A stretch of 64,000 bases of DNA, from NCBI RefSeq assembly GCF_032583975.1, contig NZ_JAWHTF010000009.1; one strand, 5' to 3'. Position 1 is the stretch's first letter. Every line of letters begins with the position of its first letter. The translations under genes and the position numbers were made by a program. Under the pieces are notes generated by a model. That model did not search any database. It was not told where the DNA came from and saw only the letters and a list, made by a program, of their open reading frames with translations. This document shows positions 25,498 through 33,611 of the stretch, piece after piece. The stretch is from Gilvirhabdus luticola (lineage in GTDB: Bacteria; Bacteroidota; Bacteroidia; Flavobacteriales; Flavobacteriaceae).

Positions 25498-26394
25498 ATG
25501 AAAAAAATTATAAGACTTATATTTAGTTGTTTGTTTCTTACAACATGTGATGACGGCGATATTATTACTGTTCAATTAGATTTTGACGATACTTTTCTAG
25601 CTTGTGGAGATATTGTATTTTATAAAACCAAAGACGATCCAGCAGAATCTCTATCCATTCAAATTACATCTCCTACTCTTACCATTGAAGATATTTTAGA
25701 GGCAACAGCACCAATAACACGTACTATTAATGGATCTTCAAACACATTTCATTACAGATCATACAATACCGTAACAAACGATTTGTTTTGTAATGACATT
25801 CCACCTTCGGAAGTTGATATTAAGGAAGATTATGAAAGCACTTCAGGAACTGTAACCTTTACTTCCGTTTTGACAGAAGATGACAATGATGGTATTCCTG
25901 CAGAATTTGAAGACATTAATGGTAATGGAGACTTGGAGGATGATGATACAGATGGTGATGGATTACCAAATTATTTAGATGACGATGACGATGGTGATAA
26001 TGTAAGAACAGTTACAGAAAACCCTGAATATACGCAAACAGATGGATTAGCTAACGCTCAAGATACCGATGGAGATAGCATACCCGATTATTTGGATGAT
26101 GATGATGATGGTGATGGAGTGCTAACCAGGGATGAAGAAAACATATCGCAAGATCAAAACCCAACTAACGATGTTACCAACAATGAAGTTGGTCCGGATT
26201 ACTTAAATCAGGAAATTATTGAGGTAGTTCCCGCTACAGCCTATAGGGAGCATAGTATAAAACAAACCTATGAAGTTACTATGATTGTAGAAAATATTGA
26301 CCTTGAAGTACTATCACAGGATATTTTGGATTTTGGAACTTTGAGCAATAGTGCAACAACAAATACTCGAATAGTAACTCCAGATTTTAATTAG
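25498..26394 (+). CDS. Lipoprotein with acidic calcium-binding (thrombospondin type 3-like) repeats
   Basis: This 298-residue exported protein has a short signal with a plausible lipobox (FLTTC, cysteine near residue 17). Residues about 130-225 are extremely rich in Asp and Gly, with repeated D-x-D-x-D-G units (DTDGDGLPNYLDDDDDGDN, DTDGDSIPDYLDDDDDGDGV), as in TSP3/calcium-binding repeats of cell-surface proteins. A C-terminal region of about 70 residues has no recognised fold. Its end overlaps the convergent Smr gene by 8 bases. No T9SS signal is apparent. It probably binds calcium; the role is unknown. Confidence 0.82.
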   Translation: MKKIIRLIFSCLFLTTCDDGDIITVQLDFDDTFLACGDIVFYKTKDDPAESLSIQITSPTLTIEDILEATAPITRTINGSSNTFHYRSYNTVTNDLFCNDIPPSEVDIKEDYESTSGTVTFTSVLTEDDNDGIPAEFEDINGNGDLEDDDTDGDGLPNYLDDDDDGDNVRTVTENPEYTQTDGLANAQDTDGDSIPDYLDDDDDGDGVLTRDEENISQDQNPTNDVTNNEVGPDYLNQEIIEVVPATAYREHSIKQTYEVTMIVENIDLEVLSQDILDFGTLSNSATTNTRIVTPDFN

Positions 26395-26953
26395 AATTTA
26401 TATTCTGATAAATATAAACCTCTGTGGCTCCTAAACCATATTTCTGATAATTGGCATCATAGTATTTAACGTTGTATCGGCCAAATAAATATTCTAATTC
26501 TACTTTTAAAACACCTTCTCCAACACCATGAATAAATACAACTTTTTGAATTCGCTTTCTTATAGCAAACTCTAATTGTCTTTTTGCAGTTTCTAACTGT
26601 AGTGTTAACATATCATGGTGACTCATTCCTTTGGAAGATTTCACTAGCTGATTGATGTGTAGGTCAACTTCCATGGTTGGTTGGTAACGTTCCTTTGCTT
26701 TTATACTACTTTTGCGATTCTTTTTTGGTGATTCTTTTTCAGAAATAACCGAATCTAAATCAGTATTTGAAAAAAGCTCTTTTTTAAAATCTTGATCTGC
26801 TTTATCCTTTATCAATTCTGATGGACTAAAATTTAACGAAAAACCTTCTGTAGTTTCAATAGTAATTTCATCTTTATTAATTGCCGTAATAATACCCGAT
26901 AAATCTTCATCTAGAACTGTTACAGAATCTCCAATTTTAAAATTATTACCCAT
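26387..26953 (-). CDS. Smr domain protein (MutS2 C-terminal-like)
   Basis: This 188-residue protein has an N-terminal SH3-like segment (FKIGDSVTVLDEDLSGIITA) and a lysine-rich linker. The C-terminal Smr domain starts about residue 95: EVDLHINQLV, then the core HGVGEGVLKVELEYLF and YGLGATEVYI. Smr domains are nucleic-acid nucleases or binding modules; this stand-alone form lacks the MutS2 ATPase. It overlaps the small membrane protein gene by 8 bases upstream, suggesting translational coupling, and the convergent lipoprotein gene by 8 bases at the other end. Confidence 0.9.
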   Translation of the reverse strand: MGNNFKIGDSVTVLDEDLSGIITAINKDEITIETTEGFSLNFSPSELIKDKADQDFKKELFSNTDLDSVISEKESPKKNRKSSIKAKERYQPTMEVDLHINQLVKSSKGMSHHDMLTLQLETAKRQLEFAIRKRIQKVVFIHGVGEGVLKVELEYLFGRYNVKYYDANYQKYGLGATEVYIYQNINSN

Positions 26954-27146
26954 TATCCAAATCGTTGTTTTGATGTTCTTCCTTTTCTTTTTTACTAGGG
27001 ATAGTTCTTGCTAGTCTATAAATACCAACCATTAATAAAACAACGCCTCCAATTAAAATATATTGATTTTGTTGTTCATCATGTTGAGCATAAATTGCTA
27101 CTATTCCACCCATAATTATAAGTAGGTAATTAATCCTAATGTTCAT
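26946..27146 (-). CDS. Small membrane protein with two helices
   Basis: This 66-residue protein has two hydrophobic segments (INYLLIIMGGIVAIYA and YILIGGVVLLMVGIYRL) and a charged cytoplasmic-type tail (KKEKEEHQNND). Its stop overlaps the start of the Smr gene by 8 bases, so the two are likely translationally coupled. No family is recognised beyond small flavobacterial membrane proteins. Confidence 0.75.
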   Translation of the reverse strand: MNIRINYLLIIMGGIVAIYAQHDEQQNQYILIGGVVLLMVGIYRLARTIPSKKEKEEHQNNDLDNG

Positions 27147-27231
27147 TTTTCTTGATTAAAAAGATTTTTCAAAAATAATACTTATAAATCACAATAAAGT
27201 TTTTTTAAATTTGAATCCGATTAAAAAAACC

Positions 27232-27516
27232 ATGACCTTGCAAGAACAATTTATGTTACCATGTCTTAACAAAAATCTATTTGGTATAGAATGCCTTGGT
27301 TGTGGTTTGCAGCGTTCTTTAATTTTGGTTTTTCAAGGCGATTTTGCTGGTGCTTACAAAATGTATCCTGCTATCTTTACTATTATTATATTAGTGCTTT
27401 TTATTATATTTAATCTCTTTAAAAAATTTAAACATGACTACAAAATTAAAATGGGTTTGTTATATTTAAACATCATTATAATTATTGTTAGTTATTTAAT
27501 TAAAATAACCGCTTAA
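27232..27516 (+). CDS. DUF2752 family membrane protein
   Basis: This 94-residue protein fits the DUF2752 family: a cysteine-containing loop LFGIECLGCGLQRSL followed by hydrophobic helices. The ATG at 27232 is preferred over a TTG at 27211, since it matches the usual short N-terminus. It is followed 10 bases later by the CCC-motif membrane protein gene; these two often neighbour one another in flavobacteria. The function is unknown; it is probably an inner-membrane protein. Confidence 0.82.
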   Translation: MTLQEQFMLPCLNKNLFGIECLGCGLQRSLILVFQGDFAGAYKMYPAIFTIIILVLFIIFNLFKKFKHDYKIKMGLLYLNIIIIIVSYLIKITA

Positions 27517-27526
27517 AAAAACACTT

Positions 27527-27847
27527 ATGGAACAACAGAAATTACCTAATTCAACACTAATATTAGTTTTCGGAATCTTATCAATAGTTACTTGTTGCTG
27601 TTATGGATTTATTGGATTAATTTTAGGAATCATTGCTATTGTTTTAGCAAATAAAGCAACAAAATTATATGCAGAAAACCCAGAAGGCTATACAGGGTTT
27701 CAGAATGTAAAGACTGGTAAGATTTTAGCAATTATTGGTGTTGTTTTAAGTGCAATTTATTTACTATATATAGTCTATATGTTCTCAACTGTCGGTTATG
27801 ATGGTATTATGGATAGATATAATGAAGCTATGGAACAATTTCAATAG
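27527..27847 (+). CDS. CCC-motif membrane protein
   Basis: This 106-residue protein has two hydrophobic segments: LVFGILSIVTCCCYGFIGLI containing the three consecutive cysteines that name the family, and ILAIIGVVLSAIYLLYIVYM. The short loop between them holds NPEGYTGFQNVKTGK. It resembles DUF4190-like small membrane proteins. It is the second gene of a pair with the DUF2752 protein and ends before a strong terminator. The function is unknown. Confidence 0.88.
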   Translation: MEQQKLPNSTLILVFGILSIVTCCCYGFIGLILGIIAIVLANKATKLYAENPEGYTGFQNVKTGKILAIIGVVLSAIYLLYIVYMFSTVGYDGIMDRYNEAMEQFQ

Positions 27848-27868
27848 TAATTGAATTTTTAAAATAAA

Positions 27869-27897
27869 AAAAGCAACCAAAATGGTTGCTTTTTTTT
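27869..27897. terminator. Bidirectional intrinsic terminator
   Basis: AAGCAACCA (27871-27879) and TGGTTGCTT (27883-27891) form a 9-bp stem with loop AAA, flanked by an A run on the left and a T run on the right. It ends the CCC-motif gene and, on the other strand, the aminotransferase gene. Confidence 0.88.
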
Positions 27898-27910
27898 GTG
27901 AAACATTGAA

Positions 27911-29155
27911 TTATCTTTCAAATTCTTTGAGCGATTTTATAATAATTGAAATACAATCCAATAATTGTTCTTCAGTCATCACTAATGGTGGCGCAAACCT
28001 AATCATATTTCCATGTGTTGGCTTTGCGAGTAATCCATTGTCACGTAGTTTTAAACATATATTCCAAGCGGTATCACTGTCTTCATCATCATTAATGATA
28101 ATAGCATTTAGCAATCCTTTACCTCGTACTAAATTAACCAACTTACTTTCAGCGATGTATTTATTTAATTCAGATCTAAATAGTTTACCTAAATAGTCTG
28201 CATTTTCAGCTAAATTTTCATCTCTTACAACTTCTAATGCTGCAATGGCTACTGCAGCAGCGATAGGATTTCCCCCGAATGTGCTTCCATGATTACCTGG
28301 TCTAATGACATTCATAATTTCGTTACTTGATAACACAGCCGAAACTGGATAGACACCACCACTTAAAGCTTTACCTAAAATTAAAATATCTGGCTTCACA
28401 TTTTCATGATCCACGGCTAGGAGCTTTCCTGTTCTAGCAATTCCTGTCTGTACTTCATCAGCAATAAATAGTACATTATATTTTTCACATAATGCTTTTG
28501 CTTTTGCTAAATACCCTTCGCTTGGCACAAACACACCTGCTTCTCCTTGAATAGGCTCGACTAAAAATCCAGCTACATTAGGATTACTTTTAAGAATCTC
28601 TTCTAACGCTTCTAAATTGTTGTATTCTATTTTTATGAATCCGGCTGTAAATGGTCCAAAATGTTTTCTAGCGACAGGATCATTACTAAACGAGATAATT
28701 GTAGTTGTACGACCGTGAAAATTGTTTTCACAAACAATAATCTGTGCTTGATTAATGTCAATACCTTTTACTTCATACGCCCATTTTCTACAAACCTTCA
28801 ACGCAGTTTCTACGGCTTCTGCACCAGAGTTAATGGGTAATAATTTATCAAAACCAAAAAATTCGGTTGCGAATTTTTCATAAACTCCAAGCATATCATT
28901 ATAAAATGCTCTGGAAGTTAATGTTAGTCTTTGTGCTTGTTCTGTAAGCGCATTTACAATTTTAGGGTGACAATGCCCTTGATTTAGAGATGAGTAAGCC
29001 GATAAAAAATCGTAATACTTTTTTCCCTCAACGTCCCAAACATAAACACCTTCTCCTCTCGTTAATACAACTGGAAGTGGATGATAGTTTTGAGCGCCAT
29101 ACTTGTTTTCTAATGCCATCGCTTGTTGCGATGATAATTGGTCTAAAACAGCCAT
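27911..29155 (-). CDS. rocD: Ornithine--oxo-acid aminotransferase
   Basis: This 414-residue class III PLP aminotransferase converts ornithine to glutamate semialdehyde. It has YHPLPVVLTRGEGVYVWDVE at the N-terminus, NFHGRTTTIISFSNDP, the acidic segment LFIADEVQTGIARTGK with the PLP-ring aspartate, and the Schiff-base lysine in LGKALSGGVYPVSAVL. The overall length and the NHGSTFGGNPIA segment match ornithine aminotransferase better than acetylornithine aminotransferase. It appears monocistronic and ends at the terminator near 27.88 kb. Confidence 0.93.
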   Translation of the reverse strand: MAVLDQLSSQQAMALENKYGAQNYHPLPVVLTRGEGVYVWDVEGKKYYDFLSAYSSLNQGHCHPKIVNALTEQAQRLTLTSRAFYNDMLGVYEKFATEFFGFDKLLPINSGAEAVETALKVCRKWAYEVKGIDINQAQIIVCENNFHGRTTTIISFSNDPVARKHFGPFTAGFIKIEYNNLEALEEILKSNPNVAGFLVEPIQGEAGVFVPSEGYLAKAKALCEKYNVLFIADEVQTGIARTGKLLAVDHENVKPDILILGKALSGGVYPVSAVLSSNEIMNVIRPGNHGSTFGGNPIAAAVAIAALEVVRDENLAENADYLGKLFRSELNKYIAESKLVNLVRGKGLLNAIIINDDEDSDTAWNICLKLRDNGLLAKPTHGNMIRFAPPLVMTEEQLLDCISIIIKSLKEFER

Positions 29156-29298
29156 TTTAATTTGTTTTTAAATTAATAAAATAACCATTCCTTCTGTACC
29201 TTTATTCTTCCGAAGAATTCGAAAAAGCAGCGTGGGAGAGAAATCATCCCTAGAGGTCTGCAAATTAGTAAATATTCGTGGTTTCTTAAAATCTCTTA

Positions 29299-29667
29299 TT
29301 ACAATTTTGTTGACAGTGATGAAATCTGTATTTCCAATCGCTTGATTTCTCTTATCAAGGCATTCTTATCCATTTGCATCCAAGCAAAAACTTTTAACAT
29401 ACTCACTCCAAACAAAAATACCAATCCTCCTATTCCCCATTTAATCATTTCGTTTGTGACTTCTGTATTAAAAAACTGGACTGTGCAATAAATAAATAAT
29501 CCGAAGAAAACAAGTGTTACTAAATTCATTAAATACATAATCCACTTATTCTTTCCTTTAAATAATCCAATAACCATTTCAAATACATTTTCTTCATCTA
29601 ATTGCGCATAGAATTTTGCCTCTTCTTGAGTTAATGTTTCTTTGATAAGTTTGTCTATATCTTCCAT
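29299..29667 (-). CDS. DUF6768 family membrane protein
   Basis: This 122-residue protein follows the sigma-factor gene. Start at MEDIDKLIKETLTQ (29667), one base after the sigma stop; an in-frame ATG at 29679 that overlaps the sigma end is possible. The N-terminal half is soluble (EEAKFYAQLDEENVFEMV, then FKGKNKWI). Two transmembrane helices are about residues 45-95 and a short helical tail follows. DUF6768 proteins sit beside ECF sigma genes in many genomes and probably regulate or act with them; the mechanism is not known. Its sigma partner here is interrupted. Confidence 0.8.
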   Translation of the reverse strand: MEDIDKLIKETLTQEEAKFYAQLDEENVFEMVIGLFKGKNKWIMYLMNLVTLVFFGLFIYCTVQFFNTEVTNEMIKWGIGGLVFLFGVSMLKVFAWMQMDKNALIREIKRLEIQISSLSTKL

Positions 29668-29668
29668 A

Positions 29669-30229
29669 TTAGTTTTCATAATCTTTATATTTAATTGTTT
29701 GTTTTAATTTTTCTCGGGCATGAAATAGTCTTGATTTTGCAGTTCCAACGGATATTTTTAAAATTTCACTTATTTCCTTTAACGAATAATCTTCTACATA
29801 AAACAGTTGCAGTATATTTTGTTGATTAGGAGATAACTTTTTTATCGCTTTTAATAACTCTTTTTTAATTTGTTCATTGTTTGTTTCGGATGCTTCAATT
29901 TGTTCATTTTGTTTCTCCTTTTTATAAATTTCTACAAAATTGTTCTTCCTTTGATTAGCTCTTAAAGCATCCATAGATTTAGAGTATACTATTCTTGATG
30001 CCCAATACCCAAAACTTTCTGGGTTTTCTAGTTTATCTATTTTATCAATAATTGTATTCTAACTGTCTTGTGCAATATCTTTGGCTAAATCTGCATCTTT
30101 TAATATCCAAAATGCTTTTTCACAAAATTGTTTATGCCTTCGTTTGACCAATGTCGCAAGTGCTTTTACATTACCAGATTGATATTCTAAAACCAGAATT
30201 CCATCAATTATAGCTTCTTTTATATTCAT
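29669..30229 (-). pseudogene. ECF RNA polymerase sigma factor gene interrupted by an in-frame TAG
   Basis: Read from ATG 30229 this is a 187-codon frame with a single TAG at codon 57 (30061-30059). Before it, region 2 reads LAKDIAQDS; after it, the same frame continues NTIIDKIDKLENP and FGYWASRIVYSKSMDALR. Sigma region 4 follows (KLSPNQQNILQLFYVEDYSL, ISVGTAKSRLFHAREKL). The stop falls where related sigma factors have an aromatic residue, so one G-to-A change of a TGG codon explains it. An ATG at 29974 could restart translation but would yield only region 4. It may be a true nonsense mutation or a sequencing error. Confidence 0.85.
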
Positions 30230-30345
30230 TAAATAGCTCTCACTTATATTAAAGACGGCAACAAATTAAAAAGGTTCAATTTATTTTTTTTTGAAGTTCC
30301 TTAAAGATAATTTATTTAAGATAGATGTTTATTTGTTGCTATTAT

Positions 30346-30353
30346 TATTTTTG
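30346..30353 (+). promoter_or_regulatory. -7 promoter box (TATTTTTG) adjoining rlmD start
   Basis: The consensus TAnnTTTG box lies 4 bases before the ATG at 30358. If it is used, the transcript would start at or next to the ATG, giving a nearly leaderless mRNA. No -33 element at the usual distance was found. Confidence 0.3.
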
Positions 30354-30357
30354 CAGG

Positions 30358-31767
30358 ATGTCAAGAAGAAATAAAAAGCAAATCTTTACAAACATAGAAG
30401 TGATCGATGCAGGTGCTAAAGGAAAAACCATAGCCAAAGCACCTGATGGTAAAGTAATTTTCTTGCCCAATGCTGTTCCAGGCGACATTGTAGATATTCA
30501 GACCTTCAAAAAAAGAAAAGCATATTATGAAGGCAAAGCTATAGCATTTCATAGGCTTTCAGACAAACGTACACAACCAGTTTGTGAACATTTTGGAACT
30601 TGTGGTGGCTGTAAGTGGCAGGATATGGCCTATGAGCATCAATTATTTTATAAACAAAAAGAGGTTACTAATAATATAACAAGATTAGGTCATTTAGAAT
30701 TACCTGAAGTTACTCCAATTCTGGGTTCTGAACAGCAATATTTTTATAGAAATAAAATGGAATTCTCTTTTAGCGATAGTCGTTGGTTGACACAAGAAGA
30801 AATCCAATCGGATGAAGATTTAGGAGATAAAAATGCATTAGGTTTTCATATTCCAGGTATGTGGAACAAAATTTTAGATGTCAATAAATGTCATTTACAA
30901 GCTAATCCTTCAAACGCTATTCGAAATGCTGTAAAACAGTTTGCGGTTGATAATGGTTTAGAATTCTTCAACACAAGAAACCAAACTGGGTTTTTAAGAA
31001 CCTTAATGATTAGAACATCTTCAATTGGAGAAATCATGGTTCTAATTCAATTTTTTAAAGAGAATAAGATAAAACGTGAACTGCTCCTGAATTTTCTTTC
31101 AGATACATTCCCAGAAATTACTTCATTACAATATGTTATTAACGAAAAAGCCAACGATACTATTTACGATCAGGATGTGATTTGCTACAAAGGGCAGGAT
31201 CATATATTTGAAGAAATGGAAGGTTTAAAATTCAAAATTAATGCAAAATCTTTTTACCAAACAAATTCTGAACAGGCTTATCAATTGTATAAAATAGCAC
31301 GTGAATTTGCAGACTTAAATGGCAAAGAACTGGTTTATGACCTATATACAGGAACTGGTACTATAGCACAGTTTATAGCAAAAAAGGCCAAGCGTGTAGT
31401 TGGTGTAGAATCTGTTCCAGACGCTATAGAAGCTGCAAAGGAAAATGCACAATTAAATGGTATAAAAAACGTTGAGTTTGTGGTTGGAGATATGAAGAAG
31501 GTATTTAATGATTCATTCATTAAAGCCTATGGAGAACCAGATGTGATTATTACAGATCCACCTCGAGATGGCATGCATAAAGATGTTGTGCAGCAACTAT
31601 TAAATATAGCACCTTCAAAAATCGTATATGTGAGTTGCAATAGCGCCACTCAAGCAAGAGATTTGGCATTAATGGACGATTTTTATAAAGTAACTAAAGT
31701 TCAACCAGTAGATATGTTTCCGCAAACTCATCATGTAGAAAATGTTGTACTTTTGGAACGAAGATAA
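30358..31767 (+). CDS. rlmD: 23S rRNA (uracil-5-)-methyltransferase RlmD
   Basis: This 469-residue enzyme methylates U1939 of 23S rRNA. The ATG at 30358 gives MSRRNKKQIFTNIEVIDAGA, the usual TRAM-domain start; a longer frame from 30325 is not needed. TRAM domain residues are about 8-65. [4Fe-4S] ligands are Cys76, Cys82 and Cys85 (CEHFGTCGGCKW) with Cys178. The SAM motif is LYTGTGTIAQFIA and the catalytic Cys427 lies in YVSCNSATQARDL. These match the RlmD/RumA family. It is followed 7 bases later by a DUF6452 lipoprotein gene. Confidence 0.95.
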   Translation: MSRRNKKQIFTNIEVIDAGAKGKTIAKAPDGKVIFLPNAVPGDIVDIQTFKKRKAYYEGKAIAFHRLSDKRTQPVCEHFGTCGGCKWQDMAYEHQLFYKQKEVTNNITRLGHLELPEVTPILGSEQQYFYRNKMEFSFSDSRWLTQEEIQSDEDLGDKNALGFHIPGMWNKILDVNKCHLQANPSNAIRNAVKQFAVDNGLEFFNTRNQTGFLRTLMIRTSSIGEIMVLIQFFKENKIKRELLLNFLSDTFPEITSLQYVINEKANDTIYDQDVICYKGQDHIFEEMEGLKFKINAKSFYQTNSEQAYQLYKIAREFADLNGKELVYDLYTGTGTIAQFIAKKAKRVVGVESVPDAIEAAKENAQLNGIKNVEFVVGDMKKVFNDSFIKAYGEPDVIITDPPRDGMHKDVVQQLLNIAPSKIVYVSCNSATQARDLALMDDFYKVTKVQPVDMFPQTHHVENVVLLERR

Positions 31768-31774
31768 TTTAACT

Positions 31775-32305
31775 ATGAAGAAAACATTAAGTTTGTTTCT
31801 GCTGTTTATAGCTTTATTAAATTGCGAACGTGACGACATTTGTCCAGAAGCTACACCTACAACTCCACATTTAATTATTAGGTTATACGATATCTCTAAC
31901 CAAGAAAGCAATAAGAATGCCTTTAAAATAAGGATTCAAGGTATTGGTAATTCTGAAGTTTTAGAAAATTATAATGTTGTAACTACAGATTCTATTGTCT
32001 TGCCTTTAAAAACTGATGCTTCCGTTACTGAATTTAGTCTTCATAAAGATTATGAATATGATGATAATGGCACGCCTGGAGATACAAGTGATGACATAAT
32101 TTCTGGGAATGAAGATATTATCACCATTACTTATGCTACCAAAAAGGAATATGTTTCTAGAGCCTGCGGTTATAAGACCATTTTTGAAAATGTTATAGTC
32201 ACACAAGAGGATGATGGCGATAATTGGATACAACTCATACAATCTGTAAATGATAATTTAACAGTAGAAAACGAAAATGCTGCACATTATAAAATATTTC
32301 ATTAA
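31775..32305 (+). CDS. DUF6452 family lipoprotein
   Basis: This 176-residue lipoprotein starts at ATG 31775 with signal MKKTLSLFLLFIALLNC and a lipidated cysteine at residue 17. The mature N-terminus ERDDICPEATPTTPHLIIRL is typical of DUF6452. A beta-rich region follows. The gene's end overlaps the start of the DUF6048 gene by 29 bases, and this pair is found together in flavobacteria. The function is unknown. Confidence 0.88.
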   Translation: MKKTLSLFLLFIALLNCERDDICPEATPTTPHLIIRLYDISNQESNKNAFKIRIQGIGNSEVLENYNVVTTDSIVLPLKTDASVTEFSLHKDYEYDDNGTPGDTSDDIISGNEDIITITYATKKEYVSRACGYKTIFENVIVTQEDDGDNWIQLIQSVNDNLTVENENAAHYKIFH

Positions 32306-33041
32306 GAATTTTGCTTTCATAATTCTGTTTTGTGCTTCAATGAATGCACAGAATGATAGCATTGTTAGTTCAATTACTGATTCCGTAAAAGCTGAAACCG
32401 ATTCCATTAAAATTCAAAATAAATATGGATTAAGAATTGGAGCCGACGTAAGCAAGCTAGTGCGTTCATTTATAGATGATGACTACAAAGGCTTTGAAGT
32501 TAATGGAGATTTCAGATTGACCAGAAAGCTTTATCTAGCTGCAGAAATAGGCACAGAAGAAAAGATCACAGATACAGATTATTTGAAAGTTACAACAACT
32601 GGAAGCTATTTAAAAGCTGGTGTAGATTATAATTTATATAAGAACTGGTTAGACATGGAAAACATGATTTATAGTGGATTTCGCGTTGGCGCTAGTACAT
32701 TTAGCCATACATTAAACGAATACTTAATATATTCTCAAGACCAATATTGGACACCACAATTGTCATCAGATACATCTGAAGATTTTGATGGTCTAACAGC
32801 TATATGGGCTGAAATTGTTTTCGGTATCAAAGCAGAGGTTTTTAATAATCTATACGTTGGATTAAATGTGCAGTTTAAAGGTTTGATTACTGAAACTGAA
32901 CCATCAAATTTCGAGAACCTTTATATTCCTGGATTCAACAAGACATATGATAGTGGTGGCTTTGGTTTTGGTTTTGGATATAACATTTCTTATTTGATTC
33001 CTATATATAAAAAAGATAAAACTTTCGCTGTAGAAGAGTAA
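32277..33041 (+). CDS. DUF6048 family outer-membrane protein
   Basis: This 254-residue exported protein has a signal peptide ending CASMNAQ and then a linker rich in D, S and T. A beta-barrel-like region with GLRIGADVSKLVRSFI, GFRVGASTF and YVGLNVQFKG follows. It matches the DUF6048 family, which is coded next to DUF6452. The 29-base overlap with the preceding gene suggests translational coupling. Probably an outer-membrane protein that works with the DUF6452 lipoprotein; the role is unknown. Confidence 0.88.
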   Translation: MLHIIKYFIKNFAFIILFCASMNAQNDSIVSSITDSVKAETDSIKIQNKYGLRIGADVSKLVRSFIDDDYKGFEVNGDFRLTRKLYLAAEIGTEEKITDTDYLKVTTTGSYLKAGVDYNLYKNWLDMENMIYSGFRVGASTFSHTLNEYLIYSQDQYWTPQLSSDTSEDFDGLTAIWAEIVFGIKAEVFNNLYVGLNVQFKGLITETEPSNFENLYIPGFNKTYDSGGFGFGFGYNISYLIPIYKKDKTFAVEE

Positions 33042-33063
33042 CAAAAAATTCTGTATCTTTTCC

Positions 33064-33609
33064 ATGAAAATTACAACTTCAATGGATAAAGAGGCTATTT
33101 CTGAATTGCTTGAAACAAAAAGGCTAGATTTATATAATTGGATAGCAAAGCAAGACGATAATAAATGGGAAAGTGGTCCTGAAAATAAGTGGACCACCGG
33201 ACAACAAATTCTTCACCTGCTTCAAAGTATAAAACCACTTAACAACGCTTTAAGTATGCCTAAATTTATATTGAGATATAAATTTGGAAAAGCAAACCGA
33301 GAAGTGAGAGATTACCAAATTGTTGTAAACAGATACCTTGAACGCTTAAATGATGTACCAAAAGGAGCTGTTTCTCCTTTCTCCAAAAATATGAAAGTTC
33401 CACCTTTAAAGGACAAGCAATATCTTCTGGATAGACTTCAGGTGGAAATAAAAAAACTAGAATATAAAACCACAAGAATTTCAGATAAGAATTTAGACTC
33501 CGTAATCCTTCCACATCCGTTAATGGGTAAAATGATAGTTCGTGAAATTATAATGTGGTCTGCTTATCATATAGAACACCACACGAAACAACTCATTGAA
33601 AATTACTAA
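33064..33609 (+). CDS. DinB-like superfamily protein
   Basis: This 181-residue four-helix DinB_2-type protein has WTTGQQILHLLQSIKPL with its conserved histidine and a C-terminal IMWSAYHIEHHTKQL histidine-rich helix that could bind a metal. It starts 22 bases after the DUF6048 gene and ends 2 bases before the DUF3500 gene, so it is part of the same rightward run. The enzymatic role is unknown. It is a different subfamily from the copy at 11822. Confidence 0.84.
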   Translation: MKITTSMDKEAISELLETKRLDLYNWIAKQDDNKWESGPENKWTTGQQILHLLQSIKPLNNALSMPKFILRYKFGKANREVRDYQIVVNRYLERLNDVPKGAVSPFSKNMKVPPLKDKQYLLDRLQVEIKKLEYKTTRISDKNLDSVILPHPLMGKMIVREIIMWSAYHIEHHTKQLIENY

Positions 33610-33611
33610 AC

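Noticed and set aside
27211..27231. TTG start for the DUF2752 protein
   Set aside because: The ATG at 27232 is a better start, and the extra seven residues do not match the family.
29156..29298. Small hairpin ATTCTTCCGAAGAAT upstream of rocD
   Set aside because: The 6-bp stem has no T run and no regulator match; it could be chance in a short gap.
29669..30229. Programmed recoding of TAG in the sigma gene
   Set aside because: No pyrrolysine or other recoding signal is visible nearby; a simple nonsense change or sequence error is more likely.
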